Assembly (NCBI GenBank): GCA_025964695.1
Contig: JAOPYK010000102.1
Span: forward strand, 32,130 to 96,129
Direction: 5' to 3'
Length of the DNA: 64,000 nucleotides
Source of the DNA: Streptosporangiaceae bacterium
GTDB lineage: Bacteria; Actinomycetota; Actinomycetes; Streptosporangiales; Streptosporangiaceae
Shown here: positions 32,740 to 42,156 of the stretch, piece by piece
Layout of the letters: each line of letters starts with the position of its first letter
Numbering within the stretch: position 1 is the stretch's first letter
Made by a program: the position numbers and the translations under genes
The notes under the pieces: model-generated
Seen by the model: the letters and a program-made list of their open reading frames with translations, nothing else
Told to the model about the DNA's origin: nothing
The model's database searches: none

Positions 32740-32858
32740 CGGCTGTACGACGGGGACAGGGCAGCGGTTCCAGGCAGCCACAGAGGTCTAGACCTTTGGT
32801 CTTAGCGTGGCCGCCTCACCGCCGTGTCCCCGCCTGCTTGGAAGACCTCACCGGTCGC

Positions 32859-32864
32859 TAGGCT
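32859..32864 (+). promoter_or_regulatory. ppc: -10 box of a leaderless promoter for PEP carboxylase
   Basis: TAGGCT is followed by 7 nt and GTG at 32872. TTGGAA at 32838 may be the -35, with a short 15-bp spacer. Confidence 0.5.
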
Positions 32865-32871
32865 GATCCCC

Positions 32872-35607
32872 GTGGTGACCAACGCGAACACCCCTGTCAG
32901 CGCCGCCCACGGCGAGCGCAACTCCGCCCGTCAGGAGATGCCCGAGCCGCTGCGCCGGGACGTACGCCTGCTCGGTGCCATGCTCGGCGAGGTCCTGGTC
33001 GAGTACCGAGGCCAGGACCTGCTGGACGACGTAGAGAGGCTGCGGCACGCCGTCATCGCGGCCCGGCGCGGGCAGACGACCTTCGACGAGGTCTCGGCGC
33101 TGGTCGAGGGCTGGTCGCTGGAACGCGCCGAGCTGGTGGCCCGGGCGTTCACCGTGTACTTCCACCTGACCAACCTGGCCGAGGAGCACCACCGCATCCG
33201 TACCCTCCGCGAGCGGGACGTGGCGGACCAGGCTCCGGTGAGCAGCTCGGTGGCCGCCGCCGTGGCGGAGATCCGCGCCACCGGGGACGATCGGCTCGCC
33301 GAGGCGCTGGACGGGCTGGAGCTGCACCCGGTCTTCACCGCGCACCCCACCGAGGCGCGCCGCCGGGCCGTGGTCACCGCGATCATGCGCATCAGCGGCC
33401 TGCTGACGGAGCTGGACGACGGGCGGCTCGGCGCGAGCGAACGCGACGACATCCGGCGCCGGATGTACGAGGAGATCGACCTGCTGTGGCGGACGGCCCA
33501 CCGCAGGCAGACGCAGATGGACCCGCTCGACGAGGTCCGGACGGCCATGGCGGCCTTCGACGAGACCATCTTCAGGGTGGTCCCCGCGATCTACAGGGTG
33601 CTGGATACCGCGCTGTCGGACCAGGCCGAACCGGGTGAGCCGGGACAGCGGCCGCCGAAGGCCCGGGCGTATCTGCGGTTCGGCAGCTGGATCGGCGGTG
33701 ACCGGGACGGCAACCCGTTCGTCACCGCGCAGATCACCCGCGAGGCGATCATGATCCAGGCCGACCATGTGCTGCGGGCACTGGAGAACGCCTGCACCCG
33801 GATCGGCCGGCGGCTCACCGTGGCCCAGGTCACCACACCGCCGTCGGCGGCACTGAACGGTGTCCTGGCGGCGGCCCGGGCGGCCCGGCCCGATCGGATC
33901 GCCGAGATCGTCAAGCGCTCCCCGGAGGAGCCGCACCGCCAGGTCCTGCTCTACGCCGCGGAGCGCATCCGGGCCACCCGGGAGCGGGACGCCGATCTGG
34001 CCTACGGCTCGCCCGACGATCTCCTTGCCGAGCTGCGTGTCGTGCAGGACTCACTCGTGGCGGCAGGAGCGACCCGGCAGGCCTACGGCGAGCTGCAGAA
34101 CCTGATCTGGCAGGTCGAGACGTTCGGCTTCCATCTCGCCCAGCTGGAGATCCGCCAGCACTCCGGCGTCCATGAGAAGGCCCTCGCCGAGGTCCGCGCC
34201 GGTGGCGCGCTGTCGGAGCAGACCGAGGAGGTCCTCGACACGCTGCGGGTGGTGTCCTGGATCCAGGAGCGGTTCGGCGTGGACGCCTGCCGCCGCTACA
34301 TCGTGTCGTTCACCCGCACGGCCGAGGACATCGCCAACGTCTACGAGCTGGCCGGTGCGGTCGGCGGCAGGGTGCCGGTGCTGGACGTCGTGCCGCTGTT
34401 CGAGACCGGGGAGGACCTGGAGCGGGCGCCCGCCGTGCTCGAGGAGATGGTGGCGCAGCCCGCGGTGCGGCAGCGGCTGCAGGACACCGGACGGCGGCTG
34501 GAGGTCATGCTCGGCTACTCCGACTCCGCCAAGCAGCTCGGCCCGACCAGCGCGACCCTCCGCCTGTACGACACCCAGGCGGCCCTCGCGGAGAAGGCCG
34601 AGAAACACGATCTCAAGCTGACGATGTTCCACGGCCGTGGCGGCTCCCTGGGCCGCGGCGGCGGACCGGCCAACCGGGCGATCCTGGCCCAGGCCCCGGG
34701 CTCGGTGGCGGGCCGGTTCAAGGTCACCGAGCAGGGCGAGGTCATCTTCGCCCGCTACGGCCATCTGGAAATCGCCCGCAGGCATGTGGAACAGGTGACC
34801 AACGCGGTGCTGCTCGCCTCCACCCCGGCCGTCGAGGACCGGGCCAGGAAGGCCGCCGGACGGTTCCGCCCGATCGCGGACACGATGAGCCAGGCGGCGC
34901 ACGCCGCCTTCCGCTCGCTGGTCGAGGCCGACGGATTCGCGGAGTGGTTCGCCCAGGTCAGCCCGCTCGCCGAGATCGCCGAGCTGCGCATCGGCTCCCG
35001 CCCGTCCCGGCGCAGCGGGGCCGCGTCGCTCGACGACCTGCGGGCCATCCCGTGGGTGTTCGCCTGGACGCAGACCCGGGTCAACCTGCCCGGCTGGTAC
35101 GGCCTGGGCAGCGGACTCGCGGCCGCCGCCGGGCTCCCCGCCGGCGGTGGCCAGGCCAGGACCGGCGACGAGACCGGGGCTGCGGCCGGAATCGGCGGCG
35201 CGGATCTGACCGAGCTACAGGAGGCCTACCGGTCCTGGCCGCTGTTCGCCGCGCTCCTCGACAACGCCGAGATGAGCCTGGCCAAGACCGACCGGGCGAT
35301 CGCCGAGCGTTACCTCGCGCTGGGCGGCCGGCCCGAGCTCACCGAGGCCGTGCTGGCCGAGTACGACCGGACCCGTTCCCTGGTGCTGGCGGTCACCGGG
35401 CACGAACGGTTGCTGGCGAACCGCCGGGTGCTGTCGCGCGCGGTCGAACTGCGCAACCCCTATGTGGACGCCCTGTCGCATCTGCAACTGCGCGCGCTCA
35501 CCGCGCTGCGGGCCGGGGTGTCGGACGAGGACGAGCGCGAACAGCTGCAGAACCTGCTTCTGCTGTCGGTCAACGGCGTGGCCGCCGGCCTCCAGAACAC
35601 GGGCTGA
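32872..35607 (+). CDS. ppc: Phosphoenolpyruvate carboxylase
   Basis: The 911-residue product is a full-length PEP carboxylase, which adds bicarbonate to PEP to refill oxaloacetate. Key motifs are TAHPTEARRR near 156 (catalytic His), GGDRDGNPFVT near 276, YSDSAKQLG near 550 and the mobile loop FHGRGGSLGRGGGP near 585. The chain ends in Asn-Thr-Gly, close to the conserved terminal QNTG. An Ala/Gly-rich insertion near 750-780 (AAGLPAGGGQARTGDE) is unusual. GTG at 32872 (or the next codon, also GTG) is preferred over the frame's first start at 32824, because a -10-like TAGGCT lies 7 nt upstream. Confidence 0.95.
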   Translation: MVTNANTPVSAAHGERNSARQEMPEPLRRDVRLLGAMLGEVLVEYRGQDLLDDVERLRHAVIAARRGQTTFDEVSALVEGWSLERAELVARAFTVYFHLTNLAEEHHRIRTLRERDVADQAPVSSSVAAAVAEIRATGDDRLAEALDGLELHPVFTAHPTEARRRAVVTAIMRISGLLTELDDGRLGASERDDIRRRMYEEIDLLWRTAHRRQTQMDPLDEVRTAMAAFDETIFRVVPAIYRVLDTALSDQAEPGEPGQRPPKARAYLRFGSWIGGDRDGNPFVTAQITREAIMIQADHVLRALENACTRIGRRLTVAQVTTPPSAALNGVLAAARAARPDRIAEIVKRSPEEPHRQVLLYAAERIRATRERDADLAYGSPDDLLAELRVVQDSLVAAGATRQAYGELQNLIWQVETFGFHLAQLEIRQHSGVHEKALAEVRAGGALSEQTEEVLDTLRVVSWIQERFGVDACRRYIVSFTRTAEDIANVYELAGAVGGRVPVLDVVPLFETGEDLERAPAVLEEMVAQPAVRQRLQDTGRRLEVMLGYSDSAKQLGPTSATLRLYDTQAALAEKAEKHDLKLTMFHGRGGSLGRGGGPANRAILAQAPGSVAGRFKVTEQGEVIFARYGHLEIARRHVEQVTNAVLLASTPAVEDRARKAAGRFRPIADTMSQAAHAAFRSLVEADGFAEWFAQVSPLAEIAELRIGSRPSRRSGAASLDDLRAIPWVFAWTQTRVNLPGWYGLGSGLAAAAGLPAGGGQARTGDETGAAAGIGGADLTELQEAYRSWPLFAALLDNAEMSLAKTDRAIAERYLALGGRPELTEAVLAEYDRTRSLVLAVTGHERLLANRRVLSRAVELRNPYVDALSHLQLRALTALRAGVSDEDEREQLQNLLLLSVNGVAAGLQNTG

Positions 35608-35631
35608 GCGGGAAGGCGAGCGGCAATCGGC

Positions 35632-36120
35632 ATGGGTCAGGGCGAGCCGGGGACGAGCGCGGACATCAGGCCCGCGACGGCGGCCGACACCTCCGCCGTG
35701 CGGGAGGTCGTGCAGGCGGCGTACCTCCCCTGGGGGGAGATCATCGGGATGCGGCCGCTGCCCATGGAGGCCGACTACCCGGCGCTGATCAATGCGGAGC
35801 GGGTCTGGGTGACCGGGGACGCGCCCGGTGGTCCGATCAGCGCCTTGATCGTGCTGATCCCCGAGGACGGGGTGCTGCTGGTGGACAACGTGGCGGTTCA
35901 CCCGTCCGCGCAGGGCCGCGGGCTCGGCCGCGGGCTGCTGGCCTTCGCCGAGGACCGGGCCCGGTCGCTCGGGCTGCGGGCACTCCGGCTCTACACCAAC
36001 GAGAAGATGACCTCGAACATCGCGCTGTACGAGTCGCTCGGCTACCACCGGACCGACCGCGAGACCATCGAGGGCCGCCATGCCGTCCACCTTCGCAAGG
36101 TTCTGTCACTTTCGGACTGA
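35632..36120 (+). CDS. GNAT family N-acetyltransferase
   Basis: A 162-residue GNAT protein: DIRPATAADTSAVREVV at the N-terminus, LLVDNVAVHPSAQGRGLGRG near 80-98 (beta4 and the acetyl-CoA pyrophosphate loop), and ALYESLGYHRTDRETIEGRH near the end (motif B). It would transfer an acyl group from acetyl-CoA to an unknown amine. It follows ppc by 24 bp on the same strand and may be cotranscribed with it. Two GTGATCAC palindromes lie just after its stop. Confidence 0.9.
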   Translation: MGQGEPGTSADIRPATAADTSAVREVVQAAYLPWGEIIGMRPLPMEADYPALINAERVWVTGDAPGGPISALIVLIPEDGVLLVDNVAVHPSAQGRGLGRGLLAFAEDRARSLGLRALRLYTNEKMTSNIALYESLGYHRTDRETIEGRHAVHLRKVLSLSD

Positions 36121-36131
36121 GCACTCTGTCG

Positions 36132-36154
36132 TTGTGATCACAGTTGTGATCACA
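36132..36154. promoter_or_regulatory. Two tandem palindromes upstream of biotin ligase
   Basis: TTGTGATCACA occurs twice with a 12-bp period (36132-36142 and 36144-36154). Each holds the perfect palindrome TGTGATCACA. The pair lies about 60 bp before the biotin ligase start and just after the acetyltransferase stop. The shape TNGT-N4-ACNA recalls operators of FadR-type GntR regulators (from memory), but no such regulator gene is in the window. Confidence 0.45.
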
Positions 36155-36213
36155 TCTGCCTCCGGTGGCTGTCGGGAGGATGGCGGACGCCGGTGACGGC
36201 CGAGGGGGGTGGA

Positions 36214-37182
36214 GTGCGGTTGGATGGACTGGTGAGCACTTCGCCGTACAGCGATCTGGAGCGACCGCCGCTGAACGAGAAGGCCCTGGCCAAGCTGCTC
36301 GTACGGCCCCGATCGCTGTGGCGGGAGATCCGGGTCGTACCCGAGACCGGCTCGACCAACGCCGACCTGGTGGCCCGGGCGGTTGAGGGCGCCCCCGAGG
36401 GGACCGTGCTGGTCGCCGAAGAGCAGACGGCCGGACGGGGGCGGCTGGGCCGCTCCTGGTCGGCGCCACCACGTTCCGGGCTGATGTTCTCGATGCTGCT
36501 GCGGCCGGCCGAGGCCGGCGTCCCGGTGGCCCGGCAGGCCTGGCTGCCGCTGTTGACCGGGGTGGCGGTCGCCGCCGCCGTCCGCAAGATCACCGCGCGC
36601 GCCCGGAACGAACGGTTCTCGGCACTGGCGGATCTGGGCGGCCCCGGCGAGGAGAGCGGGCACGCGGCGAACGGCAACGTGCTGGACGCGCGGCTCAAAT
36701 GGCCCAACGACGTGCTCGTCGGAGAGCGCAAACTGGCCGGCATTCTCGCGGAGCGAGCCGACAGCGGGATCGTGGTCGGCGTCGGACTGAACGTGAGCCT
36801 GCACGAAGACGAACTGCCGGTGCCCACCGCGACCTCGCTGACGATCGAGCAGGCGGCGTTCACCGACCGGGAACCGCTGCTGCGCGCGATTCTCCGCGAG
36901 TTCGAGCTGTGGTACTCCGCCTGGTGCACCGTGGCCGGGGACGCGGAGGCCGACGTGCCGGGTGGCTATCCCATGGTGAGCGGTGTCCCGGTGAGAGAGT
37001 CGATGGAGGGCGGCCTGCGGAAGGCGTACAAGAACCTCAGTGCCACCCTGGGCCGGGAGGTGCGCGCCGAACTGCCCGGCGACAGAACGATCACCGGTAC
37101 CGCTCTCGACATCGACGGGTCGGGCCGCCTGGTAGTCGGTGACCATGCCCTGACTGCAGGCGATGTCGTACATGTCAGGTGA
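36214..37182 (+). CDS. birA: Biotin-[acetyl-CoA carboxylase] ligase
   Basis: The roughly 322-residue product has the BirA catalytic fold: ETGSTNADLVARA, EQTAGRGRLGRSWSAP (ATP/biotin loop, near 70-85), KWPNDVLVGERKLAGIL near 160 and GVGLNVSL. A short C-terminal SH3-like domain follows. There is no N-terminal helix-turn-helix, so it is a class I ligase that modifies but does not repress. Its substrate is surely the carrier domain of the carboxylase alpha subunit at 8.2-10.0 kb. GTG at 36214 with GAGGGGGG upstream is my start; in-frame GTG at 36193 is also possible. Confidence 0.92.
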   Translation: MRLDGLVSTSPYSDLERPPLNEKALAKLLVRPRSLWREIRVVPETGSTNADLVARAVEGAPEGTVLVAEEQTAGRGRLGRSWSAPPRSGLMFSMLLRPAEAGVPVARQAWLPLLTGVAVAAAVRKITARARNERFSALADLGGPGEESGHAANGNVLDARLKWPNDVLVGERKLAGILAERADSGIVVGVGLNVSLHEDELPVPTATSLTIEQAAFTDREPLLRAILREFELWYSAWCTVAGDAEADVPGGYPMVSGVPVRESMEGGLRKAYKNLSATLGREVRAELPGDRTITGTALDIDGSGRLVVGDHALTAGDVVHVR

Positions 37183-37235
37183 AGTTCGCCGCGATCAGTG
37201 CCCTTGCGACGAGACCATCTGCCACCATACGTCGC

Positions 37236-37757
37236 ATGGGTCTTCCCGAGCGCGCACTCACCGATGACGAGCAGATCGTCCTCGACTTTCACCCGCATTG
37301 GACGACACTGCTCAAGTCGTTCCTCCTGCTGCTCCTCGTGGCGGTCATAGCGGGTGCTGTGATCTTCTTCCTGCCGGACTTCGGCCTGCGGACGCAGGTG
37401 AGCCTCGGTATCGCGGGCGTCGCCGTGCTGGTGGCGCTGATCTTCTGCCTGGTGCCGTTCCTGCGCTGGTTCACCACGCGCTACGTGCTCACCACGCACC
37501 GGTTCACGCTGCGAGAGGGCATCTTGTCCAGATCTGGGCGAGATATCCCTCTTACCCGGGTCAACGATGTGTCGTTCTCCCATAACCTGATCCAGAGGAT
37601 GTTGGGCACCGGAACGCTGGTCGTGGAGTCCGGCGGTGAGCGTGGTCAGCTGGTCCTCAGGAACATTCCGCAGGTGGAGCGGGTGCAGAGCGAGCTGTAC
37701 CGGATCATCGAGGATCTGTCCGACGGTCACTACGACGGGCCGCGCCAGGAACGATGA
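37236..37757 (+). CDS. PH-like domain (bPH2) membrane protein
   Basis: A 173-residue protein with a short cytoplasmic start (ALTDDEQIVLDFHPHW), two transmembrane helices (about 27-47 and 54-76) and a C-terminal bacterial PH domain (about 85-160: TTRYVLTTHRFTLREGIL, DIPLTRVNDVSFS, GTGTLVVESGGERG). This is a common actinobacterial layout whose function is not known. ATG at 37236 gives the family's usual N-terminus. The gene begins 53 bp after birA on the same strand. Confidence 0.85.
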   Translation: MGLPERALTDDEQIVLDFHPHWTTLLKSFLLLLLVAVIAGAVIFFLPDFGLRTQVSLGIAGVAVLVALIFCLVPFLRWFTTRYVLTTHRFTLREGILSRSGRDIPLTRVNDVSFSHNLIQRMLGTGTLVVESGGERGQLVLRNIPQVERVQSELYRIIEDLSDGHYDGPRQER

Positions 37758-37821
37758 TCTCGCCTGGCTCGCCCTGGCGACAGGGCGCGGCCAGGGGAAT
37801 GATCGCGAAGGGAGCGCGGGG

Positions 37822-38817
37822 ATGTCGGCTCGGACGCCGGATCCGAAAGAGATCGAAGAGCTCCTGCTGGGCGGCGAACTGCGCTACACGCGACTGGACG
37901 CGGTACGGCTGGCCGGTGTCACCTCGGACTTCTCCGAGCGGCTCTGGCGGGCCTTCGGCTATCCCCATCTGCCCGACGACGCGGTGGCCTTCACCGAGGG
38001 TGACATCGCCGCCCTCTGCCGGGTCCGGCGGCTCATCGAGGACGACGTCCTCGATGAGGACGGTGTGATGCGGATGGTCCGGGCGGTCGGCCAGACGATG
38101 TCGAGGCTGGCCGAGTGGCAGGTCGATCTGCTCACCGCCAGGCTGGTGAGCGAGGCGGCCGAGACGCCCAGCTCGGAGGCCGTCGAGCTCATCCTCGAGG
38201 TCGCCGAGAAGCACATAGCGGACTTCGAGCCTCTGATCGTGCACGCCTGGCGCCGGCAGCTCGCGGCGGCCGGCACCCGGGCGGTGGCCGCCGGTCACGA
38301 CGACGAGACGGCGCCCGCCCGGACCTACGCCGCCGTGGGCTTCGCCGACATGGTCGCCTTCACCCAGATGAGCCGCGAACTCGATGAGCTGGACCTGGCG
38401 CGAGTGGTCGAACGCTTCGAGGAGACCGCCTCGGACGTGGTGGCGGCCAACGGCGGCCGGCTGGTGAAGACGCTCGGTGACGAGGTGCTGTTCAGTGCGG
38501 ACACCCCTCAGCTCGGTGCCGAGCTGGCCCTGTGCATCTCCGAGGCCATCAAGAACCAGGCCGGGGTGCCCGACGTACGAGTCGGTGTCGCGTACGGGCC
38601 GGTGGTGCCGCTCATGGGGGATCTCTTCGGCACCACGGTCAACCTGGCGGCCCGGCTGACTTCGATTGCCCGGCCCGGCTCGATCGTGGTCGACGTCGGT
38701 CTCGCCACCGAGCTCGAGCAGTCCGAGCGGTACGACATCACCCGTATCGTGCGACGTCCCGCCCGCGGCCTGGGCATCATCCAGCCGTACGTGCTGCGCC
38801 GCAGAGCCCGGGCCTGA
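37822..38817 (+). CDS. Class III adenylate cyclase
   Basis: A 331-residue soluble cyclase. The N-terminal half (about 1-160) is an all-helical regulatory region resembling that of the pH-sensing mycobacterial Rv1264 group (AVRLAGVTSDFSERLWRAFG, LIEDDVLDEDGVMRMVRAVG). The catalytic domain starts GFADMVAFTQ near 172 with the first metal Asp. Then come VKTLGDEVLF near 214 with the purine-selecting Lys and second metal Asp, and TVNLAARLTS near 271 with the Asn/Arg transition-state pair. All catalytic residues are present in one chain, so a homodimer should make cAMP. The start has AAGGGAG upstream. Confidence 0.9.
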   Translation: MSARTPDPKEIEELLLGGELRYTRLDAVRLAGVTSDFSERLWRAFGYPHLPDDAVAFTEGDIAALCRVRRLIEDDVLDEDGVMRMVRAVGQTMSRLAEWQVDLLTARLVSEAAETPSSEAVELILEVAEKHIADFEPLIVHAWRRQLAAAGTRAVAAGHDDETAPARTYAAVGFADMVAFTQMSRELDELDLARVVERFEETASDVVAANGGRLVKTLGDEVLFSADTPQLGAELALCISEAIKNQAGVPDVRVGVAYGPVVPLMGDLFGTTVNLAARLTSIARPGSIVVDVGLATELEQSERYDITRIVRRPARGLGIIQPYVLRRRARA

Positions 38818-39141
38818 GCGCCCGGCACCGGCCGCCCCCCGCACCCGGCGAACTGACCACATTCCGCCTTTTCGCACGGGAATCTGTGGGCCGGTGGCAC
38901 CTCAGCGGTCCCGGCTGGGGCGGAGTGGCCGCCGCGGGTGCCGCCGGGGGAGGCCGGCTTCGACGTGGCCGGTGACGCGTTCGACGCCGCCGGAGACGGC
39001 TTCGGCGACGCCATCGGCGGGATCTTCGACTGACGGCCGCCGATCACCGTCCTCACCGCGCTGGTGCCACTGCCGATGGCATCAGCACGGCTAGGCCGGG
39101 GCTCCTGGGTTCAAGGTGCTCGCGGGTTCTAAGGTGATCGC
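38818..39141. other. Intergenic region with an orphan open frame
   Basis: The 324 bp between the cyclase and the enoyl-CoA hydratase hold no convincing gene. One plus-strand frame is open from 38857 to the stop at 39031-39033 and ends EAGFDVAGDAFDAAGDGFGD then AIGGIFD. This has a repeated Asp/Gly/Phe pattern that looks protein-like, but it lacks an ATG and a ribosome site, so it may be a gene fragment or chance. Confidence 0.3.
39130..39135 (+). promoter_or_regulatory. -10 box of a leaderless promoter for enoyl-CoA hydratase
   Basis: TAAGGT is followed by 6 nt and the GTG start at 39142. Confidence 0.55.
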
Positions 39142-39933
39142 GTGGATGGTGTGACGCTGCGGCGCGATGGTCATGTCGCCGAGATCGTGCTGGACCGGCC
39201 CGAGGCGCTCAATGCCCTTTCGACCGCGATGGCCGTACGGCTCGCCGCAGTGTGTGCGGAGGTGGCCGCCGACCGGGGCGTACGGGTCGTCGTGCTCGGC
39301 GCGGCCGGGGAGAAGGCGTTCTGCGTGGGTGCCGACCTCAAGGAACGCAACGCCATGTCGGACGACCAGCTCCTCCGCCAGCGAGAGATCTTCCGCGCCG
39401 CGTTCGGGGGTGTGCTGGGCCTGCCACAGCCGGTGGTGGCGGCCGTTCACGGGTTCGCACTGGGCGGTGGCTGCGAGTTCGCGCTGTCCTGCGACCTGAT
39501 CGTCGCGGAGGACTCCGCGGTGTTCGGGCTGCCCGAGGTGACCGTCGGGCTGGTGCCCGGGGGCGGCGGCACCCAGTTGGCGGTGCGCAGGCTCGGTCCG
39601 GGCCGTGCGGCGGACCTGGTGCTGACCGGGCGCCGGCTGCTCATCGACGAGGCGGTCGCCATTGGGCTGGTCGACCGCCGGGTTCCGGCCGGGTCGCGGC
39701 CGGGCGCGGCGGCAGGGGCCGAGGCGCTCGGAATCGCGGCCCAGATCGCCGGGAACTCGCCGATCGCGGTGCGGGCGGCCAAGCGGGCGATGCGGCACGG
39801 CGCGAGCGTCGATCTCGCGGCCGGACTGGACATCGAGGACGCGGCTTGGCGGACGGTCGCCTTCTCCGCCGATCGGCGGGAGGGCGTGGCCGCCTTCGCG
39901 GAGAAACGATCACCCGTCTGGCCCAAGCACTGA
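39142..39933 (+). CDS. Enoyl-CoA hydratase/isomerase family protein
   Basis: The 263-residue product is a crotonase-fold enzyme: VTLRRDGHVAEIVLDRPEAL at the start, KAFCVGADLKERN (about 55-67), the oxyanion-hole segment GFALGGGCEFALSCD near 103, and LPEVTVGLVPGGGGTQ near 129 with the catalytic Glu. It probably hydrates trans-2-enoyl-CoA in fatty-acid degradation; some members act as isomerases. A leaderless GTG start is supported by TAAGGT 6 nt upstream. It stands alone between the cyclase and ppk. Confidence 0.92.
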   Translation: MDGVTLRRDGHVAEIVLDRPEALNALSTAMAVRLAAVCAEVAADRGVRVVVLGAAGEKAFCVGADLKERNAMSDDQLLRQREIFRAAFGGVLGLPQPVVAAVHGFALGGGCEFALSCDLIVAEDSAVFGLPEVTVGLVPGGGGTQLAVRRLGPGRAADLVLTGRRLLIDEAVAIGLVDRRVPAGSRPGAAAGAEALGIAAQIAGNSPIAVRAAKRAMRHGASVDLAAGLDIEDAAWRTVAFSADRREGVAAFAEKRSPVWPKH

Positions 39934-39989
39934 CCGCACGCTCATACCGTGGTAATGATCTGACCTGCGACTTCAAACCAAACCAGGAT

Positions 39990-40011
39990 GTTCGACTGAT
40001 GTTCACTTTGA
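39990..40011 (+). promoter_or_regulatory. Candidate PHO box (PhoP) upstream of polyphosphate kinase
   Basis: Two 11-bp direct repeats, GTTCGACTGAT and GTTCACTTTGA, lie back to back and end 18 bp before the ppk ATG. Actinobacterial PhoP sites are 11-bp direct repeats beginning GTTCA (from memory). Control of ppk by PhoP is known in Streptomyces. Confidence 0.6.
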
Positions 40012-40016
40012 GTGGG

Positions 40017-40022
40017 GATCAT
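40017..40022 (+). promoter_or_regulatory. ppk: Candidate -10 box for polyphosphate kinase
   Basis: GATCAT is followed by 7 nt and ATG at 40030. It lies just after the PHO-box repeats, as expected for a PhoP-activated promoter. Confidence 0.35.
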
Positions 40023-40029
40023 TAGGTCT

Positions 40030-42156
40030 ATGAGTATCAATGCTGGATATATCCCCCTCGGAGATGATGCCCTGCCTGAAGACCGATTTCTTGATCGCGA
40101 GGAGAGCTGGCTGCGATTCAACCAGCGGGTCCTCGAACTCGCTGAAGACCGGGACCTGCCGCTGCTGGAGCGGGTGCGGTTCCTAGCGATCTTCGCGAGC
40201 AATCTCGACGAGTTCTTCATGGTGCGGGTCGCCGGCCTGACCCGGCGGATGGCCACCGGGCTCGCGGTGCAGTCGGCCAGCGGCCGGCAGCCCCGCCAGG
40301 TCCTTGAGCGGGTCGCCACCGTCGCGCACCAGCTCCAGCTCAGGCACGCCGCCTGCTATCGCGACGAGATCCGGACCGACCTGGCCAAAGAGGGCATCGA
40401 GATCCTCCGCTGGGACGATCTCGCGGACACCGAGCAGGAAAGCCTGCGGCGGATGTTCCGGGAGCGGATCTACCCCGTGCTGACCCCGCTCGTGGTCGAC
40501 TCCGCGCACCCTTTCCCGTACATATCGGGGCTCTCCCTCAACCTCGCGGTGGTCGTCCGCGATCCGGAGAGCGAGGCGACGATGTTCGCCAGGGTCAAGG
40601 TCCCGCCGGTGCTGCCCCGGTTCCTGGAGGCCTCGGCCAACCGCTTCGCCCCGCTCGAAGACGTCATCGCCGCCCATCTCGACCAGCTGTTCGTCGGTAT
40701 GGAGGTCGTGGATCACCATGCCTTCCGGGTCACCCGCAACCAGGACCTGGAGGTCGACGAGGACATCAGCGAGGGCCTGCTGCAGGCACTGGAACGAGAG
40801 TTGCTGCGGCGCCGGTTCGGGCCGATGGTGCGGCTGGAGGTCGAGGAGAACATCTCCGAAGAGGTGCTTGATCTGCTCACCACCGAACTCGAGCTCGAAG
40901 AACGCGAGATCTACCGGGTTCCCGGCCCACTGGACCTGGCGGGCCTGCACGCGATCGCGGATCTCGACCGGGGAGAACTGAAGTATCCGCCGTTCGTCCC
41001 GTCCAAGATGACGCTGCCGCTGGACACGGACCTGTTCGGGGTGCTGCGGGAGCGCGATGCGCTCGTCCACCACCCCTACGACTCCTTCACGACCAGCGTC
41101 CAGCGGCTGCTCGAGGCCGCGGCCGCCGACCCCAGGGTTCTGGCGATCAAGCAGACGCTCTACCGGACCAGCGGCGACTCTCCCATCGTGGACGCGCTGA
41201 TCGACGCCGCCGAGGCGGGCAAACAGGTCGTGGTGGTCGTGGAGCTGAAGGCGCGCTTCGACGAACGGGCCAACATCGAGTGGGCGCGCAAGCTGGAACA
41301 CGCGGGCTGCCACGTGGTGTACGGCTTCGTCGGGCTGAAGACGCACTGCAAGCTGGCGCTGGTCGTCCGGGAGGAAGCGGACGGGAGCCTGCGCCGCTAC
41401 TGCCACATCGGCACCGGCAATTACCATCCCAAGACCGCCCGGGTCTACGAGGACTTTGGCCTGCTCACCGCCGATCCCGAGGTCGGCGAGGATGTGAGCG
41501 CCCTGTTCAATCATCTGACCGGCTATTCGCGGCAGAACTCCTACAAGCGGCTGGTGGTGGCCCCGCAGTCGCTGCGCAGCAGCCTGGTCGGGCGGATCGA
41601 ACGTGAGGTCGAGTTCCATCAGGTCGGCAGGCCGGCCCGGATCAGGATCAAGTGCAACGGGCTGGTCGACGAGGCCTTGATCGACGCGCTCTACCGCGCT
41701 TCGCAAGCGGGGGTCCCGGTGGACGTCTGGGTGCGGGGCATCTGCGCGCTCCGGCCCGGCGTCCCGGGGCTGTCGGAGACCATCCGGGTGCGCAGCGTGC
41801 TCGGCCGGTTCCTTGAGCACTCGCGGGTGTTCGCCTTCGAGTGCGGCGGGGACCCGGAGGTCTGGCTCGGGAGCGCGGACCTCATGCACCGCAACCTCGA
41901 CCGCCGGGTCGAGGCGCTGGTGCGGGTGGCGGACCGGGGCCAGCGGGACGATCTGCTGGAACTGCTGGACCGGGCCATGGACGACTCCACCTACTCGTGG
42001 CGGCTGGACGGCGACGGCGTGTGGACGCGCGGGCCCGAAGACCCGGCCGGCCGGGTGGACATCCAGGTTCATCTGATGAGATCCCGGCGCTGGAAGACGG
42101 TGCTCGGCGGCGACGGGCTGGGGGCGGACAGCGGCCTTGAGACCACCACAGGATGA
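40030..42156 (+). CDS. ppk: Polyphosphate kinase 1
   Basis: A 708-residue PPK1, which builds polyphosphate reversibly from ATP. The N-terminal helical domain begins [20 protein letters not shown]. The catalytic PLD-like part has [11 protein letters not shown] with a His near 439 and [16 protein letters not shown] with a His near 459, matching the two essential histidines of the family (435 and 454 in E. coli, from memory). ATG at 40030 fits the family N-terminus, whereas an in-frame GTG at 40012 directly abuts the PHO-box repeats. The next gene, a Nudix hydrolase, overlaps its end. Confidence 0.96.
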   Translation: MSINAGYIPLGDDALPEDRFLDREESWLRFNQRVLELAEDRDLPLLERVRFLAIFASNLDEFFMVRVAGLTRRMATGLAVQSASGRQPRQVLERVATVAHQLQLRHAACYRDEIRTDLAKEGIEILRWDDLADTEQESLRRMFRERIYPVLTPLVVDSAHPFPYISGLSLNLAVVVRDPESEATMFARVKVPPVLPRFLEASANRFAPLEDVIAAHLDQLFVGMEVVDHHAFRVTRNQDLEVDEDISEGLLQALERELLRRRFGPMVRLEVEENISEEVLDLLTTELELEEREIYRVPGPLDLAGLHAIADLDRGELKYPPFVPSKMTLPLDTDLFGVLRERDALVHHPYDSFTTSVQRLLEAAAADPRVLAIKQTLYRTSGDSPIVDALIDAAEAGKQVVVVVELKARFDERANIEWARKLEHAGCHVVYGFVGLKTHCKLALVVREEADGSLRRYCHIGTGNYHPKTARVYEDFGLLTADPEVGEDVSALFNHLTGYSRQNSYKRLVVAPQSLRSSLVGRIEREVEFHQVGRPARIRIKCNGLVDEALIDALYRASQAGVPVDVWVRGICALRPGVPGLSETIRVRSVLGRFLEHSRVFAFECGGDPEVWLGSADLMHRNLDRRVEALVRVADRGQRDDLLELLDRAMDDSTYSWRLDGDGVWTRGPEDPAGRVDIQVHLMRSRRWKTVLGGDGLGADSGLETTTG

